The notes beneath the pieces are model-generated. The model was not told the origin of the DNA. It saw only the letters and a list, made by a program, of their open reading frames with translations, and did not search any database. Both the position numbers and the translations under genes were made by a program. DNA of 17,395 nucleotides from CAZEAN01 sp964510225 (GTDB taxonomy: Bacteria; Planctomycetota; Planctomycetia; Isosphaerales; Isosphaeraceae): the NCBI GenBank assembly GCA_964510225.1, contig CAZEAN010000118.1:1-17395 (forward strand). Reading direction: 5' to 3'. This document shows, piece by piece, positions 7,560 to 13,282 of the stretch (its first letter is position 1; each line of letters starts with the position of its first letter).

Positions 7560-7586
7560 TCGCAGTTCCCGACGAGGGACCTGCGA
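7560..7586 (+). repeat. Hairpin TCGCAG...CTGCGA
   Basis: TCGCAG (7560-7565) pairs with CTGCGA (7581-7586). One T-C mismatch follows, then TCCC (7567-7570) pairs with GGGA (7576-7579) around a 5-nt loop. There is no T-run on either side, so it is not an obvious terminator. Confidence 0.45.
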
Positions 7587-7615
7587 AAACTATCCAACCG
7601 ACGTTACCCATACTG

Positions 7616-7652
7616 AGTTCCCAAAGCGTAGCCTCTCGGAGGCATGGGAATT
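7616..7652 (+). repeat. Two-step hairpin AGTTCCCA...TGGGAATT
   Basis: The outer 8-bp arms AGTTCCCA (7616-7623) and TGGGAATT (7645-7652) have one G-T pair. They enclose an inner 5-bp stem GCCTC (7631-7635) and GAGGC (7639-7643) with a TCG loop and an asymmetric internal loop. It lies 116 nt upstream of the phosphodiesterase start. It could be part of a structured leader or small RNA. Confidence 0.45.
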
Positions 7653-7768
7653 GAGAAAGAACTCAGGCAGGCTCATTCTATTCTATGGCAATGACATCTG
7701 AAGTTCTCCATTGGGATCGGAGAGCGACGATTCATCCCTGCAAGAAATAGGCGAAAGGTTCAGGTGGT

Positions 7769-8257
7769 ATGAAGCTCGGTATCATTTCCGATACACATGA
7801 CGAAAAGGAACGGACCGCCACAGCGATCAAGCTATTCCGTGACCACAAAGCAGACGCCTTGATCCACTGCGGCGATATCACAAGCCCCGACCTGGTTGAC
7901 CTTTGCGCCGAATCGGATCTGCCCTGTTATTACGTTTACGGTAATAATGATTTCGAACTCGAAGAGTTAGATTCTGTGATTGAGTCGACTCAGGGTCACC
8001 GACTCGGCTTTGGTGGGACCATTGAATTGGCAGAGCGTTCGATCGCGATCACACATGGACACCTTAAGAACGCTCATATTGACCTTCTTCAGCACGAACC
8101 GCATTACCTGCTTTATGGTCATACGCATCGTCGTGTCGACCGGATTGAGAATTCAACGCGGATCATCAACCCCGGAGCCCTCCAGCGGACTCGCCTTAAG
8201 AGCGTCGCGGTACTCGACCTTGAGCACGACAACCTCCAGTTCCTCTGGGTTGAGTAA
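7769..8257 (+). CDS. YfcE/MJ0936-family metallophosphodiesterase
   Basis: This 162-aa cytosolic calcineurin-like phosphoesterase has the complete two-metal centre of the family: GIISDTH (Asp8, His10), HCGD (Asp36), YGNND (Asn60), ITHGH (His96, His98) and LYGHTH (His118, His120), followed by the typical NPGAL segment. Length is normal for the family, whose members hydrolyse small phosphodiester substrates in vitro; the natural substrate is unknown. The start ATG is preceded by AAAGG (7754-7758), with AGGTGG nearer. It is the first gene of a plus-strand run. About 200 nt separate it from the next gene, so co-transcription is possible but not shown. Confidence 0.92.
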   Translation: MKLGIISDTHDEKERTATAIKLFRDHKADALIHCGDITSPDLVDLCAESDLPCYYVYGNNDFELEELDSVIESTQGHRLGFGGTIELAERSIAITHGHLKNAHIDLLQHEPHYLLYGHTHRRVDRIENSTRIINPGALQRTRLKSVAVLDLEHDNLQFLWVE

Positions 8258-8465
8258 CGCCGACATGCAGATCCCGTCCTACGTTTCAGAACCGATCAAG
8301 TTGATCAAGTTGGTGATCTCGGGAATCGGGCTGGCCACATCACGCGGCCGAAGCTAATATCCAAGGCCATTGAGTCACGGAAGTGGGCGATTGGTACCGG
8401 GCGGGCCAATGCCCGGCAGGATGCCGGTCATCAATGAACTAACTGCGCCAAGGAAGGAGCAACAG
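8258..8465 (+). promoter_or_regulatory. Leader region of alt-glmU with GC-rich hairpins and a 9-bp tandem repeat
   Basis: The spacer contains the tandem GATCAAGTT x2 (8294-8311). It also contains a stem CCGGGC (8397-8402) / GCCCGG (8411-8416), and a competing pair ACCGG (8396-8400) / CCGGT (8424-8428). These pairings exclude each other. The alt-glmU Shine-Dalgarno AAGGAG (8453-8458) follows. A 30-codon frame from ATG 8265 has no ribosome binding site. Any regulatory role is inference. Confidence 0.3.
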
Positions 8466-9776
8466 ATGAGACTCTGCCTCGTCGAAGATCCAGGAGCCGC
8501 TGGGCTGGAACCCTTGACCCTCACCAGGCCAGTCTACGAACTCCGCTATGGGGCCAACACGATCGGCAGAGTGATTGCCCATGCGTTTGGGATCGAGCCC
8601 GAGACGTCAGATCGAGGGGCCATGATTCGGCCATCGCTCGAAGCGGTCACGCGTGAACGAGATCCCGAACTCGCTGTTAATGACCCGAACTGGCTTGCCC
8701 AGAATGTCACCGTGGTCGTCAATTCTCGGTGGATCCCCCCTGCCGACTTTGATGGGACCCAGATTGGCCCACCTTGGATCGGTCTTGCCCAAGGCCGGCC
8801 TGCCTTTGCTGTTGTCGACCCAGAACGAGCAGGTGCACTGGTCGATGTCGCCGTCGATGACTGGTTTGACGACTTGGCGGCGAAGGTCGGCGGCGCCGAG
8901 GTCGGTGGCCACTGGATTGACCGTCCCTGGGACCTCGTCGATCAGATCGAAGACGGAGTGATCCGAGAGTTCGAACGCCTGGGGTCAGCGGTCTCGAATC
9001 GTCAACTCCACGCCATGGCTCTAATCGGATCGCCTGATCGACTCCAGATCCACGAAACCGCCCGGATCGATCCTTGCACCGTCTTCGATACCACTCATGG
9101 TCCGATAATCGTCGGACCGGGGGCCTGGGTTCAGCCGTTCACGCGACTCGAAGGCCCCTGCTCAATCGGCGCAGAGACTCAACTCTTCCGGGCCAATCTC
9201 CGAGGCGGGGTCGCGATCGGCCCTCAATGTCGGATCGGCGGCGAAGTTGAGGCTTCGATCGTCCACGGATTCTCGAACAAGTACCATGATGGCTTCCTCG
9301 GGCACGCCTATGTCGGTGAGTGGGTGAATCTCGGCGCGATCACCTCAAATAGCGACCTCCGCAACGATTATGGCGAGGTCTCCGTACCGCTTCAGGGAGA
9401 TCCGATTGCCACTGGGAAGCCCAAGGTCGGTGCCTTTATCGGTGATCACACCAGGACCGGCCTCGGGAGTTTCCTGAACACCGGGACGAGTATCGGTGTC
9501 ATGTGTAATGTCCTCCCAGCCGGTTGGCTCTTGCCGAAGCATGTGCCCTCCTTCTCCGCAGTCCTCTGGGGGCGTGTCGCACCAGGATTCGGGATGGAAC
9601 AGCTCTTCGAGACAGCAGCGATTGTCAAGGGACGTCGTGGGCAGGAGTTCACCGAAGCTGAACAACAGCTTTACCGCAACCTCTTCGAACGAACGCGGAT
9701 CGAGCGCGAACGAGCCTTCAAACGAACTGCTGAGCGACCGATCATCGAAGAACCCCGTGCTGCCGCCAGCGGTTGA
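8466..9776 (+). CDS. Alternative GlmU-like bifunctional sugar nucleotidyltransferase / acyltransferase
   Basis: This 436-aa cytosolic protein resembles the 'alternative bacterial GlmU' family, thought to make UDP-N-acetylglucosamine for peptidoglycan and lipopolysaccharide. The N-terminal part (1-190) starts LCLVEDPGAAGLEPLTLTRPVYELRYGANTI. The LEPLTLTRP...LRYG signature replaces the classical GxGTRM loop. Residues about 195-355 form a left-handed beta-helix of hexapeptide repeats (IVGPGAWVQPFTRLEGPCSIG, VAIGPQCRIGG). It carries the family signature NLGAITSNSDLRNDYG (288-303), near the probable acetyltransferase site. The C-terminal 60 residues are charged and helical. ATG 8466 follows AAGGAG at 8-nt spacing; a frame starting at 8370 adds a non-homologous stretch. 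Whether both activities are present cannot be told from the sequence. Confidence 0.85.
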   Translation: MRLCLVEDPGAAGLEPLTLTRPVYELRYGANTIGRVIAHAFGIEPETSDRGAMIRPSLEAVTRERDPELAVNDPNWLAQNVTVVVNSRWIPPADFDGTQIGPPWIGLAQGRPAFAVVDPERAGALVDVAVDDWFDDLAAKVGGAEVGGHWIDRPWDLVDQIEDGVIREFERLGSAVSNRQLHAMALIGSPDRLQIHETARIDPCTVFDTTHGPIIVGPGAWVQPFTRLEGPCSIGAETQLFRANLRGGVAIGPQCRIGGEVEASIVHGFSNKYHDGFLGHAYVGEWVNLGAITSNSDLRNDYGEVSVPLQGDPIATGKPKVGAFIGDHTRTGLGSFLNTGTSIGVMCNVLPAGWLLPKHVPSFSAVLWGRVAPGFGMEQLFETAAIVKGRRGQEFTEAEQQLYRNLFERTRIERERAFKRTAERPIIEEPRAAASG

Positions 9777-9787
9777 TCGTCTACAAT

Positions 9788-9850
9788 GCCTTTGGCTCGT
9801 TCCCTTGATTGGTACCTCCCCACCGATGCCAAACCCACCTAGCCAAAGGC
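9788..9850 (+). promoter_or_regulatory. Candidate cis-regulatory RNA sequestering the EamA ribosome binding site
   Basis: A perfect 10-bp inverted repeat, GCCTTTGGCT (9788-9797) and AGCCAAAGGC (9841-9850), encloses a second stem, ATTGGT (9808-9813) / ACCGAT (9822-9827), with one T-G pair and an 8-nt loop. The right outer arm contains AAAGG (9845-9849), the Shine-Dalgarno of the transporter starting at 9857. Folding would hide the ribosome binding site. It starts 12 nt after the alt-glmU stop. I do not recognise a known riboswitch class. No T-run follows, so translational control fits better than termination. Confidence 0.5.
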
Positions 9851-9856
9851 CTATCG

Positions 9857-10897
9857 ATGACCACTGAGCCGGTCCAGTCGCCCGCTCGGCGTGATACTGT
9901 TGCTTACATTTTTCTGATCCTGATGGTCTTGATTGGCTCCACGACGGCGCTCTCGGCAAAAAAAGCGGTCGCGGAGCTTCCCTTACCAATCGTCCCCCTC
10001 ATCCGCTTCTTCGTCGCGGGCGTCTGCTTGCTGCCACTTGCACTCCGAGGGGGAGCGCTCCTGAGATTGATCCGCGAGGAACCGATCCGACTCTTCGGCG
10101 CTGCTCTCTTCGCAGTTGGTTTGAACCAATTGTTCTTTCTCACCGGCGCCAGATTAGCACCGACCACCCACGTCGGGATCATCTACGCGACCAACCCCAT
10201 GATCGTCCTCTTGATCGCGGTCGCCATCGGGCAAGAACGGATGCGGATCGGCCGTCTACCAGGAGTCATCGCCAGTGTTTTCGGCGTGGTGACTATTGGG
10301 ATCGGGAACCTCTGGGGCCCTAACCGAGACTCGGCGGGACAAGTCGGCCTCGGAGATCTACTCCTCGTCGGCGCCGTCTTGACTTGGGGCGCCTACATGA
10401 CCATTACACGCCCCCTTGCCCGTCGTCACGGGGCGATCCCGACGCTCTGCGGGACATTCTTGGTTGGCTCGATCATCGATCTCCCTGCTCTCCTCCTCCT
10501 CGATTGGGAAGCAGCGGAAGGTCCGCTGGCGGTCTCGACGATCGCTGATGCCTCCTGGCAAGCCTGGTATGGCCTCGCCCACTTAACGTTGATCGTCACC
10601 GTCTTTGCACTTGGTTGCCAGAACCTCGCCCTGCAACGACTCGATGCCAGTGAAGTGGCAACCTTCGGCAACCTTGGTCCGGTGCTGACCGTGATTTGGG
10701 GTGCGTTATTCAACCAAGAAGCGATCACTGTTGCGTTGGTCTTAGGTGGGATTCTGACGATCGGCGGAATCCTCTGGACTCTCCGACCCAGTCACCGACA
10801 AGTCCCGAGAACTTCCAGATCACCCTCCACCGCAATCAGCACCCCGATCGAACTCCCAAGCCGGACAACCCCAGAACCGTTGACCTGCGCAGATTGA
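9857..10897 (+). CDS. EamA/DMT-superfamily transporter
   Basis: This 346-aa inner-membrane protein has about ten hydrophobic helices arranged as two EamA repeats (roughly 12-150 and 165-300). It belongs to the drug/metabolite transporter superfamily of small-molecule exporters and importers. Landmarks are the first helix FLILMVLIGSTTALSAKKAV, RFFVAGVCLLPLAL, APTTHVGIIYATNPMIV at the end of the first repeat's core, and the equivalent LDASEVATFGNLGPVLTVIWG in the second. The last 40 or so residues (after ILWTLRPS) are a Ser/Thr/Pro-rich cytoplasmic tail. I chose ATG 9857, after AAAGG; a TTG at 9809 would add 16 residues lying inside the leader hairpin. The substrate is unknown. The leader inverted repeat suggests translational control. 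Confidence 0.9.
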   Translation: MTTEPVQSPARRDTVAYIFLILMVLIGSTTALSAKKAVAELPLPIVPLIRFFVAGVCLLPLALRGGALLRLIREEPIRLFGAALFAVGLNQLFFLTGARLAPTTHVGIIYATNPMIVLLIAVAIGQERMRIGRLPGVIASVFGVVTIGIGNLWGPNRDSAGQVGLGDLLLVGAVLTWGAYMTITRPLARRHGAIPTLCGTFLVGSIIDLPALLLLDWEAAEGPLAVSTIADASWQAWYGLAHLTLIVTVFALGCQNLALQRLDASEVATFGNLGPVLTVIWGALFNQEAITVALVLGGILTIGGILWTLRPSHRQVPRTSRSPSTAISTPIELPSRTTPEPLTCAD

Positions 10898-10939
10898 TTG
10901 ATCCAACGCCTGGAACCTTGTCTAATCGTTGAACATCGA

Positions 10940-10959
10940 GCCCGGCCAGGCGGCCGGGC
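10940..10959 (+). repeat. GC-rich hairpin upstream of the DUF1080 gene
   Basis: A perfect 8-bp inverted repeat GCCCGGCC (10940-10947) / GGCCGGGC (10952-10959) has a 4-nt AGGC loop. It lies 42 nt after the transporter stop and 37 nt before the next start. The stem would be very stable, but CAGTTCTAAGG rather than a T-run follows. It may attenuate read-through or stabilise an mRNA end. Confidence 0.5.
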
Positions 10960-10996
10960 CAGTTCTAAGGATCATCAACGAACAGGTCGAGGCAAC

Positions 10997-11635
10997 ATGA
11001 TTCCCTCTCTGATCGCCACCATCGCCGTGCTGATTACGGCTGTTCCGATCGATCATCATGGAGACAAATGGCGAGTTATTTTTGACGGCACGAACCTGGA
11101 AGGTTGGGAGCACGTTGGCGAAGGAGGCTTCGAACGGCTCGACGGCACGATCAAAACCGTCGGCGAGATGGGATTGCTCTGGTACACCAAAGAGAAGTTT
11201 GGCGACTGCAAGATCCGGATCGTTTATCGGGCGGCCTCAGGATCAGACAATTCGGGCGTGTACATCCGGATCGCCGACAAACCCAATGATCCTTGGTTCG
11301 CCGTCCACAACGGTTACGAAGTCCAGATCTGCGATAGCGCCGACTCCTTCCACCGGACCGGCGCGATTTACTCCCTTTCAGAATCGACTGCGACACCCGC
11401 CAAGCCTGGTGAGTGGAACACTCTTGAGATCACACTCGATGGCGAGATTGTGATTACATCAGTCAACGGCGTTACGGTAAATCGGTTCGATCCGAGCCTC
11501 CCTGTCCCACCCCGGAAGTACTACTACGAACCGGAACGAGGCCCTCGACCCAGATCCGGATACATTGGACTCCAAAACCACAATCCCGAAGACGAAGTTT
11601 ACTTCAAAGAAGTCAGCATTCGACCACTTGACTGA
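10997..11635 (+). CDS. Secreted DUF1080 (3-keto-disaccharide hydrolase-like) protein
   Basis: This 212-aa protein has a short signal peptide (MIPSLIATIAVLITAVPI) and one concanavalin-like beta-sandwich domain of the DUF1080 family. Members of this family have been linked to 3-keto-glycoside/disaccharide hydrolysis and are numerous in planctomycetes. Family motifs seen are VIFDGTNLEGWE (27-38), DNSGVYIRI (84-92), GYEVQICD (106-113), RTGAIYSL (120-127), GEWNTLEITLDG (138-149) and SGYIGLQNHN (187-196), ending YFKEVSIRPLD. Length is standard for a single-domain member. ATG 10997 follows GAGG (10989-10992); the longer frame from 10898 would run through the intergenic hairpin and lacks a signal peptide at its start. 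No partner 3-dehydrogenase gene is adjacent. Confidence 0.9.
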   Translation: MIPSLIATIAVLITAVPIDHHGDKWRVIFDGTNLEGWEHVGEGGFERLDGTIKTVGEMGLLWYTKEKFGDCKIRIVYRAASGSDNSGVYIRIADKPNDPWFAVHNGYEVQICDSADSFHRTGAIYSLSESTATPAKPGEWNTLEITLDGEIVITSVNGVTVNRFDPSLPVPPRKYYYEPERGPRPRSGYIGLQNHNPEDEVYFKEVSIRPLD

Positions 11636-11638
11636 GTC

Positions 11639-11662
11639 AATCGGGGTAGAAAATTCCCGATT
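11639..11662 (+). terminator. Hairpin directly after the DUF1080 gene, possible terminator
   Basis: A perfect 7-bp repeat AATCGGG (11639-11645) / CCCGATT (11656-11662) with a 10-nt loop starts 3 nt after the stop codon. Only CCTCGAG follows, not a T-run, so termination is uncertain. A second, wider repeat GCGATAC (11699-11705) / GTATCGC (11739-11745) lies further along the same spacer. Confidence 0.35.
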
Positions 11663-11778
11663 CCTCGAGAAAAAGAACGGTTCGGTTAAGCTAATCAAGC
11701 GATACTGAAGCGTAACCGCGTTGCAGCACATATGGAAAGTATCGCGTTCAGTGATCGTCAGGCGAACCAATTAACGAG

Positions 11779-13197
11779 ATGAGCATCAGTACCATGCGCA
11801 GTTCTCCGACCTCGCTAACGATCGGGCTGATGTTGATAGCATCGCTTTTTCCGTCTCTCTTGCGATCGGCTCAGGCCGCTGAGCTGCGACGCGGCCCTTA
11901 TCTGCAAGATCAACGTCCCGAGAGCATCCGGATTCGTTGGCGAACCGATCCATCAGTCCGGTTCGCTTCAGTGGTTCGTTATGGAACAAGTCCTGATCAC
12001 CTGAATCATGCCGTCGCTGCCACCGAGGTCCACCAACATTTTACGGGATCACAAGACTGGGAGGCAGTGCTCGAAAACTTGAGCCCCGACACAACCTATT
12101 ACTATGCGCTCGAAGCCGACCGCGCCACTCTCTGCGGGGCTGATGAGCATCATCAGTTTCGGACCAGCCCCACGGTTGGCTCGGACCGAACACTCCGCTT
12201 CTGGATCCTTGGCGATTCCGGAAGTAATCGACCTCGGGAACTGACTGTTGAAGCCGCGCTCGAGGCCGGGGGTCCGATGGACCCGGTTTTGGTCCGTAAT
12301 GGGTTCCGATCGTTCAATCGAGGGAGTTCTCTTGACGGTATCATTCTCCTCGGTGATAACGCCTACCCATTTGGGACCGATGAGCAGTATCAGGCTGCCT
12401 TATTCAATCTTTATGACGACGAATTACGGAAGACTCCACTCTGGCCTTGTGTCGGCAATCATGACATGGACGGTGCCTTTCCCTACCTCTTTACGACACC
12501 TGCGGGGACTCGGACTTGGTGGACGGCATCTGGTTGCCTGACCTACTACTCGGTCGACATTGGGAACCTCCACCTCGTCGTCCTCGACCCTTGGAGTGAC
12601 TGGCTCTTCGAAACGAGTGCCCCCGATCATGCCCCTTGGCAAGAGCAGCTCCAATGGCTCGAAGAGGATCTGGCTGCAACAGCTCAAGAGTGGATCATGG
12701 TTGTGAACCACTTTCCGGTCTATTGCGACGGCAACTATCAGAGTGACTCCAATGGCCCACTAGTGACTCTCCGAGAACAACTCGTTCCGATCCTTGACCG
12801 ATACGGCGTTGACCTCTTTCTTGCAGGTCATGACCATACCTATCAGCGCTCTTATCTCATTCGGGGTCATCTCGGTCGTAACGAAACCTACGACTCAACA
12901 ACCCATCGGATCTCCGAATCCGACGGCCGTGACTCTCCGATCATCAAAGAGAAGGGCCCGAACTCGGGAACCGTCTACATCGTCAGTGGTACCGGCGGCG
13001 GGACGCGTCCTCAGGGTGCATTTCAACAATCTGCGTTCGTCCCCTTCCCGACTGATCAAGGTGAGCGCCGAGGTTTCGCGAAGCCGAGCAGCCTCGTGAT
13101 CGAGGTCGAAGGTCGGAGCTTGAGAGGCTGGCAGGTCGACATCCAAGGAAGACCCTTGGACACATTCACAATCGTGCATCCTGACCCCAACGACTAA
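11779..13197 (+). CDS. Exported purple-acid-phosphatase-like metallophosphoesterase
   Basis: This 472-aa protein is exported by an N-terminal signal peptide (hydrophobic stretch about 12-29, then AQAAEL). Residues 37-130 form a fibronectin-III-like N-terminal domain typical of purple acid phosphatases (RRGPYLQDQRPESIRIRW, LSPDTTYYYAL). The metallophosphoesterase domain (about 138-410) has every ligand motif: GDSG (145-148), GDNAY (192-196), GNHD (226-229), VVNH (308-311) and GHDHTYQR (350-357). It should release phosphate from phosphomonoesters outside the cell; substrate is unknown. Either ATG 11779 or ATG 11794 could be the start, since neither has a strong Shine-Dalgarno and both keep the signal peptide. 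A convincing terminator is not visible after the stop. Confidence 0.9.
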   Translation: MSISTMRSSPTSLTIGLMLIASLFPSLLRSAQAAELRRGPYLQDQRPESIRIRWRTDPSVRFASVVRYGTSPDHLNHAVAATEVHQHFTGSQDWEAVLENLSPDTTYYYALEADRATLCGADEHHQFRTSPTVGSDRTLRFWILGDSGSNRPRELTVEAALEAGGPMDPVLVRNGFRSFNRGSSLDGIILLGDNAYPFGTDEQYQAALFNLYDDELRKTPLWPCVGNHDMDGAFPYLFTTPAGTRTWWTASGCLTYYSVDIGNLHLVVLDPWSDWLFETSAPDHAPWQEQLQWLEEDLAATAQEWIMVVNHFPVYCDGNYQSDSNGPLVTLREQLVPILDRYGVDLFLAGHDHTYQRSYLIRGHLGRNETYDSTTHRISESDGRDSPIIKEKGPNSGTVYIVSGTGGGTRPQGAFQQSAFVPFPTDQGERRGFAKPSSLVIEVEGRSLRGWQVDIQGRPLDTFTIVHPDPND

Positions 13198-13282
13198 GCG
13201 ATCGCCCGGTGACTGCTCCTGGAAGAACGTTGATGAGGACTAATCGGTAACCGCCGGAAGTTTCGACCCCAGAGATTCATCG

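Larger units (their letters stand above)
7429..7768. other. Spacer between divergent genes containing two hairpins
   Basis: These 340 bases lie between the small minus-strand ORF and the phosphodiesterase gene. No credible gene is present; the plus-strand 66-codon frame at 7501-7701 has no ribosome binding site. The stretch contains the CCGCG-GAT-CGCGG palindrome at 7441-7453 and two longer hairpins at 7560-7586 and 7616-7652. Promoters for both flanking genes should lie here, but I could not assign boxes. Confidence 0.45.

Noticed and set aside
8265..8357. 30-codon frame MQIPSYVSEPIKLIKLVISG...
   Set aside because: There is no ribosome binding site. Its repetitive look comes from the 9-bp tandem GATCAAGTT.
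9345..9989. 214-codon minus-strand frame
   Set aside because: It is antisense to alt-glmU and the EamA leader, with no family and implausible composition.
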